Counted from the stretch's first letter, positions 6,215 to 14,926 are shown. The stretch is 17,425 bases of DNA from an uncultured Lachnospiraceae bacterium (GCA_948688495.1 CAPQSW010000007.1:5704-23128); one strand, 5' to 3'. Numbers and translations: made by a program. The notes: a model not told the origin generated them from the letters alone.

Positions 6215-6249
6215 AAATGCCTCTGAGCAGCTTACACTCAGAGGCATTT
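6215..6249. terminator. Bidirectional terminator between hydG and the sensor kinase gene
   Basis: AAATGCCTCTGAG (6215-6227) and CTCAGAGGCATTT (6237-6249) form a perfect 13-bp stem with a 9-base loop. T-rich sequence follows on the plus strand, and the A-run at 6213-6217 supplies the T-run for the convergent minus-strand gene. Confidence 0.9.
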
Positions 6250-6253
6250 ACTT

Positions 6254-8962
6254 TTACGGCTCCTGCTGAAATTCCAGCATCACTTTAAACAAGTCCCCGT
6301 CCAGGTAAATCTTAAATGTACCGCCCATCAGGGTGGTAAGATTCTGGGCAATGGATAATCCAAGGCCGCTTCCTTCTGTACTTCTGGAAATATCCCCGCG
6401 GATAAAACGCTCTGTCAGTTCATCTGCCGCAATGTTTAAGGGGTTTTTGGAGATATTCTTAATGGAAAGTAAAACCTTTTCCCCATCTGCCTGTAAGTCC
6501 ACGTAAACCCGGGTCTGTTCCATGGCATATTTTGCGACATTTTGATATAGGTTTTCCAGTACGCGCCAGATTCTTCTGCCGTCTGCAAGGATAATGACGG
6601 TATTTGCCGGAAGGCTGGATACTACCGTCAGTCCCCGCTCCTCAAATCGTTCTACAAATTCACCTTCCGTCTGATGTATCAATTCTACCAGGTTGAGCCT
6701 TACCATTTCTAAATTGATATTGCCGGAGCTAATCTTTGATGCCTCCACAAGATCTTCGGCAAGCTGCTTTAACCGCTGGGATTTTGCGTCAAGTACTTTA
6801 ATATAATTTTGTGCCCGCTCATTCTGCAAATCTTCGCGCTTTAAAAGGTCCACGTAATTGATGATGGAGGTCAGCGGTGTTTTTATATCGTGGGATACAT
6901 TGGTAATTAAGTCTGCCTGCAGCCGTTCATCTTTCATGCTCTTATCTACTGCACGGTGCAGTCCTTCGCCAATGGTATTGACTGCCTGGGCAAGTTTTTT
7001 GTTATCGCCTTTTAATTCTTTTTCGGAAATCTTATACTTCAAATCACCGCTGGCAATCTTATGGATTCCGTCTATTACCTTGTTACGCTGCGCTCCCTCA
7101 CGGATAATCAGCACCGCTTCAACGCCGCATATCAGTGCAAACAGTGCGATACCCATTGAAAACGTACTTCCATCATAAGAGACGGCTATCATGGGCAGGA
7201 TACACATGCATGCAAAAAGATGCGCACCGAACCAGAGTACCATTTTTGTCAGGGATTTCTGTCTGGAAAACAACAAGCTGATGCCATGGGCAAACCATCG
7301 CAGGATGCTGTTCATCCAGAGTACGCCTGCGCGTATCCGGCGGATAAAGCTGAGGTAGAAGACAAGCAGAAATGCCATTCCGAAAAATGTAACCCCTCCG
7401 GTCAGCAGCATGAGGCTGGTATAGCTGCCGGAATCGTAATGTGCCCACACCACGGCAATCCCATATACGAAGACTATTATTTCTATGGACGCCAGTAAAA
7501 ATAAAATTTCAGTCGGAATCCTGTCAAAGAAATTCAGGTACACTTCCCCAGAATCGTCTCGCTTACCGGCAACAACGCTCAGGTAGATCAGGCATATCAA
7601 TTCCAAAAGAAAACTTGCTGCCGCGCCCCATATGCAAATGGTTATCCAGGGGTACATCTTGCTGTATTCCTGCCGTGCCTCCTGAAAACTGTCTTTATAC
7701 GGAAAGGAGGTATCCACGCTGATAAACAAAACGCTTCCTTTTGTTACATAGTGGGGTTCTATCCTATCGTAAAAGTATTCATTTACATCACGGACGTTTG
7801 TTTCAAGATGGGAATCGCTTTCCCGGTAGAGTATATATTTTCCAAGCTTCTTTCCAAAAGCTGGCAGATCAAGTCCGTTTGAGTCCTCAATATTGGTATA
7901 AATGTTCCTGTCTTTACCGGGAATAACCCAGTAATAAATATTTGTCATGTCCGTGTTATATCGGTTCACGCCTTTTCGATAGCGGCTGATTTCTTCGTTG
8001 ATACTGTCCAGGGTAAAATCCAACGCCTGGTAGGCATTCTGCATGTGTTCCATGGAACAGTTTCTCTGTAGGAATTTTTCCCAGATGGTCGTTCCGTCGA
8101 TAGGAGCATAATCTTCATTTATGCAAGTATAAGCGGTGGAGGCAGCGCCATATGTCATGTCCAAATCTTGTAACAGCCATTTCAGTTCATTTTCTTTCAG
8201 CTCAAAAAGATTTCCTTCTACAATTTTATTGATAATTTTCTCCTGGGCGTCTTCTGCCTGAACTGTTTTGTAGGAGACGTCCTCATCTTCTAATGCTGCC
8301 AAATCTTCAGAATCTTCCGACGTGTCTGCAACATCCTCTGTATTTCGGACAATTGCCCAGCCATCCTCATTGCTCATAGAGGTACTGTATGAGCCGCCGT
8401 AATTATACTCCACCTGTTCAATAATCTGTCCGCAAAGCTCCGGTGTAAAATCCTCCATACTCTTTATGGCCTTCTCTTCACTGAATATGGATTCGCCGTT
8501 TCGTAAAATACTCAGCCTCTGCTGAATCACATCATCTTCCAACCGGTATTCTGACATGTATTCAAGTTCCTGTGTATTGTAGCTTTTTGACCATTCGATC
8601 AAATCTCCCAGCCGGTAGGAGAGGGTATCCTGGCCAGCTTTTGGCATTGTGTTTTCCGGGATTTCCTGATTCTCGTAATATTGCCAGATGTCCACTTCTT
8701 TGTCAGCGTCATAAGTGCCGTTTATCTCAAATTTCCTGCGCAGATTTGCAAAATCTAAAATATTTTCTGCTTCATTCTTAAACTGTTCGGTAAAATAGTT
8801 TGTCTCATCATAGGATGCGTTGCGTTTGTTTTCAAAGTTAAAAATATTCTTGGAATACAGCAGAAGCAGCATTGTTATACACAATACCAGGACGGTTACC
8901 AGGCATTGGTGGGCAACCAGCACGGCGGCCTTCATTCCAGCAGAATAACGTAATTTTTTCAA
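6254..8962 (-). CDS. Multi-pass sensor histidine kinase with large extracytoplasmic domain
   Basis: The 902-residue protein starts at TTG 8962, eight bases after AGGAGG. Membrane helices lie at about 12-36, 438-464, 483-507, 514-540, 571-595 and 602-620, with roughly 400 residues (37-437) outside the cell. A HAMP-like linker (621-675) leads to the HisKA box NVSHDIKTPLTSI with phospho-accepting H691. The ATPase domain has an N-box (LENLYQNVAKYA, 802-813) and GSGLGLS (864-870), but the usual D-x-G-x-G box is replaced around LLSIKNISKN (831-840), a variation seen in some Bacillota kinases. The sensor region has an Asp/Glu-rich stretch (209-229) and matches no domain I recognise, so the signal is unknown. 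It is the second gene of an operon, 41 bases after its response regulator. Confidence 0.92.
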   Translation of the reverse strand: MKKLRYSAGMKAAVLVAHQCLVTVLVLCITMLLLLYSKNIFNFENKRNASYDETNYFTEQFKNEAENILDFANLRRKFEINGTYDADKEVDIWQYYENQEIPENTMPKAGQDTLSYRLGDLIEWSKSYNTQELEYMSEYRLEDDVIQQRLSILRNGESIFSEEKAIKSMEDFTPELCGQIIEQVEYNYGGSYSTSMSNEDGWAIVRNTEDVADTSEDSEDLAALEDEDVSYKTVQAEDAQEKIINKIVEGNLFELKENELKWLLQDLDMTYGAASTAYTCINEDYAPIDGTTIWEKFLQRNCSMEHMQNAYQALDFTLDSINEEISRYRKGVNRYNTDMTNIYYWVIPGKDRNIYTNIEDSNGLDLPAFGKKLGKYILYRESDSHLETNVRDVNEYFYDRIEPHYVTKGSVLFISVDTSFPYKDSFQEARQEYSKMYPWITICIWGAAASFLLELICLIYLSVVAGKRDDSGEVYLNFFDRIPTEILFLLASIEIIVFVYGIAVVWAHYDSGSYTSLMLLTGGVTFFGMAFLLVFYLSFIRRIRAGVLWMNSILRWFAHGISLLFSRQKSLTKMVLWFGAHLFACMCILPMIAVSYDGSTFSMGIALFALICGVEAVLIIREGAQRNKVIDGIHKIASGDLKYKISEKELKGDNKKLAQAVNTIGEGLHRAVDKSMKDERLQADLITNVSHDIKTPLTSIINYVDLLKREDLQNERAQNYIKVLDAKSQRLKQLAEDLVEASKISSGNINLEMVRLNLVELIHQTEGEFVERFEERGLTVVSSLPANTVIILADGRRIWRVLENLYQNVAKYAMEQTRVYVDLQADGEKVLLSIKNISKNPLNIAADELTERFIRGDISRSTEGSGLGLSIAQNLTTLMGGTFKIYLDGDLFKVMLEFQQEP

Positions 8963-9003
8963 TTTGCCTTCCTCCTCTTAAATAGGCGGCGGTATGCGTC
9001 GCA

Positions 9004-9702
9004 TTATGTCACAGACTTCTCAATCTTATACCCTACGCCCCAGACAACCTTTAAGTATCTTGGATCTTTTGGGTTAATCTCGATTTTTTCCCTGATATGA
9101 CGAATATGTACCGCTACGGTATTGTCCGCCCCTATGGCATCTTCATTCCAAATGCTTTCATAAATCTGGTTGATGGAAAATACTTTTCCCTGATTTTTCA
9201 CTAGAAGAAGCAGTATATTGTACTCGATGGGTGTCAGCTTTACCGGTTCATCATCCACAACTACCTCTTTTAAATCGTCATTGATAATCAGACCGCCTAC
9301 CCGGTAAATGCGGTTATTGCTCTCAGCAACATTTCCAAGCTGTGTATAACGTCTAAGCTGGGATTTTACCCTTGCCACCAGTTCGAGCGGATTAAAAGGT
9401 TTGGTAACATAGTCGTCCGCCCCGATATTCAGTCCCAGAATCTTGTCGGCGTCTTCTGATTTTGCCGATAAAATGATAATGGGGATGCTGCTTTCCTCGC
9501 GGATTTTCAGCGTGGCACGAATGCCATCCAGCTTCGGCATCATCACATCAATGATCAAAAGATGTATCTCCTGCTCCTGTAACATCGAAAGTGCCTGTTC
9601 CCCGTCATATGCTTTCAGGATATGGTAGCCCTCTTGCTGTAAATAAATTTCTATTGCATCCACAATTTCTTTGTCGTCATCACAGACTAAAATGTTATTC
9701 AT
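9004..9702 (-). CDS. OmpR/PhoB-family response regulator (VanR-like)
   Basis: The 232 residues comprise a receiver domain (1-115) and a winged-helix DNA-binding domain (about 130-230). Key receiver residues are present: the acidic D8/D9, phospho-acceptor D52 in LLIIDVMMPKLDG, S79 and K101 in YVTKPF. The second domain has LTPIEYNILLLLVKN, the recognition segment DNTVAVHIRHIREKIE and WGVGYKIE. I use ATG 9702 (MNNILVCDDD) because GAGAGG precedes it; a longer frame to 9753 adds 17 residues with no family counterpart. It is the first gene of the operon with the downstream kinase, its probable partner. Paired GTAACAG repeats upstream may be its own binding site. Confidence 0.95.
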   Translation of the reverse strand: MNNILVCDDDKEIVDAIEIYLQQEGYHILKAYDGEQALSMLQEQEIHLLIIDVMMPKLDGIRATLKIREESSIPIIILSAKSEDADKILGLNIGADDYVTKPFNPLELVARVKSQLRRYTQLGNVAESNNRIYRVGGLIINDDLKEVVVDDEPVKLTPIEYNILLLLVKNQGKVFSINQIYESIWNEDAIGADNTVAVHIRHIREKIEINPKDPRYLKVVWGVGYKIEKSVT

Positions 9703-9754
9703 TTTCTTACCTCTCTTTTGCCGGCCGTTTGGTATAATTCCACCTAAAGCCATT

Positions 9755-9779
9755 GTAACAGTTGTTTTTTAAGTAACAG
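9755..9779 (-). promoter_or_regulatory. Direct GTAACAG repeats upstream of the response regulator gene
   Basis: GTAACAG occurs at 9755-9761 and 9773-9779 (18-bp step); read on the coding strand this is CTGTTAC twice. They lie 53-77 bases before the response regulator start. OmpR-family regulators bind paired direct repeats, so an autoregulatory site is possible. A weak -10-like TTATAC lies closer to the gene, with no clear -35 box. Confidence 0.4.
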
Positions 9780-9833
9780 TCGGGAATTTTATTAAGATTT
9801 TTTAAATTGTAGCCATTATTCTTCAGGTTAAAT

Positions 9834-9859
9834 TTGGCGCCATCCGGTTAAGGCGCCAA
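9834..9859. other. GC-rich hairpin between two minus-strand units
   Basis: TTGGCGCC (9834-9841) and GGCGCCAA (9852-9859) form a perfect 8-bp stem with a 10-base loop. It follows the coiled-coil gene's terminator in the minus direction and may be a second, weaker stop signal. The 9703-9909 gap otherwise holds only the repeats and the terminator. Confidence 0.45.
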
Positions 9860-9867
9860 GAGAAACA

Positions 9868-9898
9868 GCACCCACTGCAAAGTTTATGCTGTGGGTGC
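9868..9898 (-). terminator. Intrinsic terminator of the coiled-coil protein gene
   Basis: In the minus direction GCACCCAC pairs with GTGGGTGC (9891-9898 with 9868-9875), with an A-A mismatch and inner GCA/TGC pairing, followed by TGTTTCTC. It starts 12 bases after the gene's stop. Confidence 0.7.
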
Positions 9899-9909
9899 CT
9901 TATGAGCAT

Positions 9910-10962
9910 TTATGACCTTCTTCCGAACAGGGTTCTCCGTGTTTTTTTCTCTGGAATGGCGGGTGCATTTTCCCCGCCTTCTTCCTTCCATTTAAAATAT
10001 TCAGCGTCTAAATCAACACGAATTTCTGCTTCTATATCAGGAGATACATCGTCTACTTTGGTCTGCTGCCCTATATCCGAAAAGGATTCGTCATAAGATG
10101 TTTCTGAAAACGCTTCCTGTGGTACGGATGGAAAGGGATTCGGCGACGGCATGGTTTGGAAGGCTTCCTGCGGTACGGATGGGGCGTTTTCGGACATATC
10201 TTCAATTTCTAAAGCATGTTCTGGTTGTTCCCGGTTTTTTGCAGCCCTGCGGCGGAGGCTTTCTGCAAATTCCTTGCCGGTTACCCGCGCAAGGCTCTCC
10301 TCCTCCTCTTTGCGGACATTTATCTCTAAAGGTGTTAAATCATAGTTTTTTTCCATGCGTTCCAGATATGCTTCATTGATGCGGATTTCTGGCTGAACGC
10401 TGGAATATGTTTTGCCCTCGTTCTGAATGCGCTTTTCTTTCTGTGCCTGCGCCTCCTCGATACGTTCCCGTTCCAGTTTTTTGTTAATTTCTTCAATAAG
10501 CTTTACATATTTGTTGGTATCTGCAAAATCCTGAAGCTGGCTTGTCAGCTCCAATTGATTGTGGCGTACCCGTTCCCGTTCCTGCTCCATTTCTTTGTTC
10601 AGTCCCCGGAAAATTTTGGTGACAGAATCATTGGCGTCCTCCATAATATGGCAGATACGGTTAATCGCGTCATCCGTGTACATGATGGAAGCAGCATAAA
10701 TATCGTCTGCGTGGCGGCTTGCTTTCTGAATGATTTCTTCCCCGCGCTTTTCGCACCGGCGCTGCGCAAGCTGGTGCTTCTGGTTTGTCATCTCATACGT
10801 ATCCATCATCTCATAAACAGCCAGGTTTAACTGTTCTAACTGCTCAAAGACTTTTGCTTTTTCTATTATAATCCATTCTCCGTTTTCGTCATATGGACTG
10901 CTGGAAGAAAAAAGGAGATGGATATTTTTTAGAATCTGTTCCATCTTATCCTGTATACTCAT
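9910..10962 (-). CDS. Coiled-coil protein of unknown function (DivIVA / ATP synthase b-like)
   Basis: The 350 residues have no membrane segment or signal peptide. Residues 30-180 are almost wholly helical and charged (for example ERERVRHNQLELTSQLQ; KKLERERIEEAQAQKEKR), predicting long coiled coils; HADDIYAASIM (84-94) recalls the A-D-x-I helices of small DivIVA-like proteins annotated as ATP synthase B-like in Clostridia. Residues 245-300 are a disordered Pro/Glu/Ser linker with PSVPQEAF twice, encoded by a 51-bp-spaced direct repeat (10108-10131, 10159-10182). The C-terminus is basic (KKTRRTLFGRRS). The start has AGGGG six bases upstream. It has its own promoter and terminator, so it is a single-gene unit. 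A scaffold role in cell division or envelope organisation is a guess. Confidence 0.82.
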   Translation of the reverse strand: MSIQDKMEQILKNIHLLFSSSSPYDENGEWIIIEKAKVFEQLEQLNLAVYEMMDTYEMTNQKHQLAQRRCEKRGEEIIQKASRHADDIYAASIMYTDDAINRICHIMEDANDSVTKIFRGLNKEMEQERERVRHNQLELTSQLQDFADTNKYVKLIEEINKKLERERIEEAQAQKEKRIQNEGKTYSSVQPEIRINEAYLERMEKNYDLTPLEINVRKEEEESLARVTGKEFAESLRRRAAKNREQPEHALEIEDMSENAPSVPQEAFQTMPSPNPFPSVPQEAFSETSYDESFSDIGQQTKVDDVSPDIEAEIRVDLDAEYFKWKEEGGENAPAIPEKKTRRTLFGRRS

Positions 10963-10994
10963 GGTTTTCCCCTGCCCTTTTCGCTATTGCTTCT

Positions 10995-11023
10995 ATTATA
11001 TCCAAAGCAGGGCAACATATCAA
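10995..11023 (-). promoter_or_regulatory. Promoter of the coiled-coil protein gene
   Basis: On the minus strand TTGATA (11018-11023), a 17-base spacer and TATAAT (10995-11000) form a near-consensus sigma-A promoter about 32 bases before the start codon. Confidence 0.85.
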
Positions 11024-11034
11024 GAAATTTTCCC

Positions 11035-11063
11035 TTGTATTTCCGCAACAGTCACATTATAAT
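11035..11063 (+). promoter_or_regulatory. Promoter of the aconitase-family hydratase gene
   Basis: TTGTAT (11035-11040), 17 bases, TATAAT (11058-11063). The -10 box is perfect and the -35 box weak. It is back to back with the minus-strand promoter, their -35 boxes only 11 bases apart, so one bound protein could affect both. Confidence 0.68.
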
Positions 11064-11108
11064 GAAGATTACAAATGATTTATGTTATTATGCTAGAGGA
11101 GGCAGATT

Positions 11109-13415
11109 ATGATAAAATTACACGACGGCGGTGTATATCTTGTAAATGGACAGACACTGATTCCCGATGATGGACAGGCAGCCGCGGCGATCCAGGCGAA
11201 TACCGGGAAAGCGGTAACCAGAGAAGAAGCGGCGCAGGAGACGATGGCATATGGAATACTTTCTGCGCACAATACATCCGGGGATATGAATAAGCTGAAG
11301 ATTAAATTTGACAAGCTGACATCTCACGATATTACATTTGTGGGCATTATACAGACGGCAAGGGCTTCGGGATTAGAAAAATTTCCAGTTCCGTATGTAT
11401 TGACGAACTGCCACAATTCCCTTTGTGCAGTGGGAGGGACCATCAATGAGGATGACCATATGTTTGGGCTGAGCTGTGCGAAGAAATATGGCGGTGTCTA
11501 TGTTCCACCACATCAGGCAGTCATCCATCAGTTTGCCAGGGAGGTACTTGCAGGAGGCGGGAAAATGATTCTCGGCTCAGATTCCCATACCCGTTATGGT
11601 GCACTGGGTACAATGGCGATGGGAGAAGGCGGTCCGGAGCTGGTGAAGCAGTTATTGAATAAGACTTATGACATCAATATGCCGGGAGTAGTTGGCGTAT
11701 ATATGACAGGAAAGCCGGAGAATGGCGTGGGTCCGCAGGATGTGGCGCTGGCGATTATCGGGGCAGTATTTGCCAATGGTTATGTGAATAACAAAGTTAT
11801 GGAGTTTGTAGGTCCAGGGGTATCTAACCTGAGTGCCGATTTTAGGATCGGTATTGATGTCATGACGACAGAGACGACCTGTTTGTCCTCTATCTGGAGG
11901 ACGGATGATACGATCCGGGAATTTTATGCTATTCATAAAAGACCAGAAGATTACAAAGAGTTGAATCCGGGACAGGTTGCATATTACGACGGCATGATAG
12001 AGATAGACTTGAGCAAGGTAAAGCCGATGATTGCCATGCCGTTCCATCCGAGCAATACCTATACCATTGAGGAATTAAATGCAAACCTTATGGATATTTT
12101 AGATGATTGTGAGAAAAAGGCGCTGGTGAGCCTGGATGGAGCAGTGGACTTCACATTGAAAGATAAGGTCAGAAATGGCAGGCTTTATGTGGATCAGGGA
12201 ATCATTGCAGGCTGTGCAGGCGGCGGATTTGAAAATATCTGTGCAGCAGCAGACATTATGGAGGGTGCAAGCATCGGTTCGGATGAGTTTACGCTGAGTA
12301 TCTATCCGGCAAGTATGCCGATTTATATGGAACTGGTAAGAAGCGGTGCGGCAGAAACGTTGATGGAGACGGGAGCTATATTAAAGACAGCGTTCTGTGG
12401 TCCCTGTTTTGGTGCTGGTGATACGCCTGGCAACAATGGATTTTCTATCCGCCATTCTACAAGGAATTTCCCGAACCGTGAGGGAAGCAAGCTCCAGAGT
12501 GGACAAATTGCCTCTGTTGCATTGATGGATGCCCGTTCCATCGCAGCGACGGCAGCCAACAAAGGCTATCTGACACCGGCAACGGATATGGACGTATTTT
12601 ATTCCAATCCAAAATATTATTTCGACAGCAAGATATACGCGAACCGCGTATTTGACAGTAAAGGTGTGGCAGATCCTGCCCAGGAGATTAAGTTTGGCCC
12701 CAACATTAAGGACTGGCCGCAGATGAGCGCATTGCCGGAGAACATGGTGCTTAAGGTTGTCTCTGAAATTCATGATCCTGTGACGACGACAGATGAGCTG
12801 ATTCCATCTGGAGAGACTTCTTCCTATCGCTCAAATCCTCTGGGACTCGCAGAGTTTACGCTTTCCAGAAAGGATCCGGCATATGTTGGACGTGCCAAGG
12901 AGATCCAAAAGGCACAGAAGGCTGTGGAGGAAGGACGTTGTCCATTAGAGGCATTGGAGGAGCTTCGCCCTGTGATGAAAGCCGTAAACAAGTCATTTCC
13001 GGAGAAGTCTTTTGCAGACGGAAAGCCGGGGGCTATCGGCTATGGAAGTACTATTTTTGCCGTAAAGCCGGGAGATGGTTCTGCAAGGGAGCAGGCAGCG
13101 TCCTGTCAGAAAGTTCTGGGAGGCTGGGCGAACATTGCCAATGAGTATGCCACAAAGCGTTACCGCTCCAACCTTATTAACTGGGGAATGCTTCCGTTCC
13201 TCATTCCGGCAGGTGAACTGCCTTTTGCAAACGGGGACTATATTTTTATCCCGGACGTCCGCAATGCAATAGAAGACTGCAGGAAAGAGATTACTGCTTA
13301 TGTGGTAAAGGACGGTGCGTTAAAAGAGTTTACCTTGGGAATGGGGGATCTTACGGAGGATGAACGCACGATTATATTGAAAGGCTGCCTGATCAATTAT
13401 TACAGGGCGGAGTAA
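11109..13415 (+). CDS. Aconitase-superfamily hydratase (YbhJ-like)
   Basis: The 768-residue protein has the full aconitase fold order. The N-terminal domains include LTNCHNSLC (98-106), PPHQAVIHQ and GSDSHTRYGALG (156-167). The likely 4Fe-4S ligands are C369 in GCAGGGFENI, C430 and C433 in FCGPCFGAG, followed by STRNFPNREG (450-459). The C-terminal swivel domain carries GDGSAREQAAS (655-665), equivalent to the substrate-binding GSSREHAA loop. The glycine-rich GCAGGG differs from the G-S-C-T-N-G of true aconitase and isopropylmalate isomerase, and the closest named relative I recall is E. coli YbhJ, whose substrate is unknown. No citrate synthase, isocitrate dehydrogenase or leucine gene is nearby. 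AGAGGAGG six bases upstream fixes the start. Confidence 0.9.
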   Translation: MIKLHDGGVYLVNGQTLIPDDGQAAAAIQANTGKAVTREEAAQETMAYGILSAHNTSGDMNKLKIKFDKLTSHDITFVGIIQTARASGLEKFPVPYVLTNCHNSLCAVGGTINEDDHMFGLSCAKKYGGVYVPPHQAVIHQFAREVLAGGGKMILGSDSHTRYGALGTMAMGEGGPELVKQLLNKTYDINMPGVVGVYMTGKPENGVGPQDVALAIIGAVFANGYVNNKVMEFVGPGVSNLSADFRIGIDVMTTETTCLSSIWRTDDTIREFYAIHKRPEDYKELNPGQVAYYDGMIEIDLSKVKPMIAMPFHPSNTYTIEELNANLMDILDDCEKKALVSLDGAVDFTLKDKVRNGRLYVDQGIIAGCAGGGFENICAAADIMEGASIGSDEFTLSIYPASMPIYMELVRSGAAETLMETGAILKTAFCGPCFGAGDTPGNNGFSIRHSTRNFPNREGSKLQSGQIASVALMDARSIAATAANKGYLTPATDMDVFYSNPKYYFDSKIYANRVFDSKGVADPAQEIKFGPNIKDWPQMSALPENMVLKVVSEIHDPVTTTDELIPSGETSSYRSNPLGLAEFTLSRKDPAYVGRAKEIQKAQKAVEEGRCPLEALEELRPVMKAVNKSFPEKSFADGKPGAIGYGSTIFAVKPGDGSAREQAASCQKVLGGWANIANEYATKRYRSNLINWGMLPFLIPAGELPFANGDYIFIPDVRNAIEDCRKEITAYVVKDGALKEFTLGMGDLTEDERTIILKGCLINYYRAE

Positions 13416-13433
13416 CTGTAGGGAAGATAATTA

Positions 13434-13460
13434 CAGGGTATTGCATTTTGCGATACCCTG
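13434..13460 (+). terminator. Terminator after the hydratase gene
   Basis: CAGGGTATTGC (13434-13444) pairs with GCGATACCCTG (13450-13460) in 11 pairs, one a wobble, with loop ATTTT. The following GCTTTG is only a weak T-run, so read-through into the next gene, 27 bases on, is possible. Confidence 0.7.
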
Positions 13461-13487
13461 GCTTTGTAACGAGAGGATGTATTTATA

Positions 13488-14843
13488 GTGGAAGAACAGA
13501 AAAATACAAAAGAAAAGACAAATTGGAATATCAGGCCCTATTTAGCGATAGGGCTTACTGCATTTTTAGTAATTGTTAGTTCTGTGGCATTTTTTTTCCT
13601 GATTTACCGTTATGATGGATTTGCCCGTATACTGGGGAAAATAATTGGAATTTTGCAGCCAATCACGATTGGTCTGGTGATTGCCTATCTGATGACGCCG
13701 ATTGTCAATTTTGAGGAGCGTCATTTACTGCCGTTGGCACAACGCAAAATGAAGAATCCGAAGAAAGCAAACAAGCTCGTAAGGGCAGTCAGCGTGATAG
13801 GAGCGCTCGCGTTTTTTGTTCTGCTTATCGGTGTTTTGCTGCTGATGGTAATTCCAGAGCTTTATAAGAGTATCAATGGGTTGATTGTTACGCTGCCGAA
13901 ACAGGTCGCCAGCTTTATGGAATGGCTGAATGGCTATGTCAGCAGTGACAGTGAGATTTCCGGCTATCTGGAAGTTGGTCTGACAAAGGCAACAGAGTAT
14001 TTTGAGCATTGGGCGAAAACAGATTTCCTGCCACAGACGAAGAACATTCTTGCCGGAGTTACTACCGGGGTTATCAATGCGGTAAAGGTGCTGTTTCATG
14101 TGCTGATAGGCATCATTATTTCTATTTATGTGTTGATGAGCAAGGAGGAATTTATCGGGCAGAGCAAGAAGCTGACATACGCGCTGCTTCCTGGTAAGTC
14201 TGCCAATGCAGTCATCCATACTGTTCACAAGAGCAACGAGATTTTTGGCGGATTTATTTCCGGGAAACTTCTGGATTCCCTTATTATCGGTGTGCTGTGC
14301 TTTATATGCCTGTACTTTATGAAGATGCCTTATGCTGTGCTGGTCAGCGTAATTGTGGGCGTCACGAATGTCATTCCGTTCTTTGGCCCATACCTGGGGG
14401 CGGTGCCCAGCGCTATATTGATTATGCTGGCAAACCCGATTCAGGGTGTGTATTTTATTATTTTTATTCTGGTATTGCAGCAGTTCGACGGAAATATCCT
14501 TGGACCGGCAATTTTGGGCGAATCCACAGGGCTTTCTTCCTTCTGGGTAGTCTTTGCGATTCTTGTAGGAGGCGGGATATTTGGCATTCCGGGAATGATT
14601 ATCGGTGTGCCGGCATTTGCAGTGATTTTCTATGTGCTCCGCAAAATCGTGAATTATATTTTAAAGAAGAGGCAGCTTCCACAGGACAGCGGTATTTATA
14701 TTCAGGTGGAAAAGCTGGATGTAAAAAACCGTGCTTTAATTTGTTATCAGAAGGAAGATGAAAAAAGGAAAGTAGACAAAAAAGGAAAAAAAGGAATATC
14801 AGGTAAAATGCAGCATTTCCTTAAAAAACAAAAAAAGAAATAA
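13488..14843 (+). CDS. AI-2E family transporter-like membrane protein
   Basis: The 451 residues match the AI-2E exporter/YdbI-like family (PF01594). Membrane helices lie at about 18-40, 52-72, 100-123, 198-216, 261-280, 283-297, 305-330 and 349-386, with an extracytoplasmic amphipathic segment between the third and fourth. Family motifs are visible: GVTNVIPFFGPYLGAVP (291-307), QQFDGNILGPAILG (331-344) and GGGIFGIPGMIIGVP (361-375). Members have been linked to autoinducer or small-molecule export and to cation/proton exchange, so the substrate cannot be told from sequence. The tail (424-451) is very Lys-rich. The start is GTG with GAGAGG 11 bases upstream, after the hydratase terminator; no clear promoter of its own is seen. 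Confidence 0.93.
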   Translation: MEEQKNTKEKTNWNIRPYLAIGLTAFLVIVSSVAFFFLIYRYDGFARILGKIIGILQPITIGLVIAYLMTPIVNFEERHLLPLAQRKMKNPKKANKLVRAVSVIGALAFFVLLIGVLLLMVIPELYKSINGLIVTLPKQVASFMEWLNGYVSSDSEISGYLEVGLTKATEYFEHWAKTDFLPQTKNILAGVTTGVINAVKVLFHVLIGIIISIYVLMSKEEFIGQSKKLTYALLPGKSANAVIHTVHKSNEIFGGFISGKLLDSLIIGVLCFICLYFMKMPYAVLVSVIVGVTNVIPFFGPYLGAVPSAILIMLANPIQGVYFIIFILVLQQFDGNILGPAILGESTGLSSFWVVFAILVGGGIFGIPGMIIGVPAFAVIFYVLRKIVNYILKKRQLPQDSGIYIQVEKLDVKNRALICYQKEDEKRKVDKKGKKGISGKMQHFLKKQKKK

Positions 14844-14859
14844 AATCCAGCTAAGAATT

Positions 14860-14889
14860 TTGACATATATAGGGATAATATGTTAAACT
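14860..14889 (+). promoter_or_regulatory. Promoter of the TPR-AAA gene
   Basis: TTGACA (14860-14865), 18 bases, TAAACT (14884-14889). The -35 box is perfect and the -10 box matches four of six bases. It lies 17 bases after the AI-2E gene's stop. Confidence 0.55.
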
Positions 14890-14910
14890 AGGTCTAAGTA
14901 TGTACAAAAT

Positions 14911-14926
14911 AGGGAAGGTGTTCCCT
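14911..14926 (+). other. Small hairpin in the TPR-AAA gene leader
   Basis: AGGGAA (14911-14916) and TTCCCT (14921-14926) form a perfect 6-bp stem with loop GGTG, 14 bases before the ribosome binding site. The T-run after it is only TT, so termination is unlikely. Confidence 0.4.

Noticed and set aside
9703..9753. 17-residue N-terminal extension of the response regulator
   Set aside because: The extension covers the true ribosome binding site and has no counterpart in the family, whose receivers begin near MNNILVCDD.
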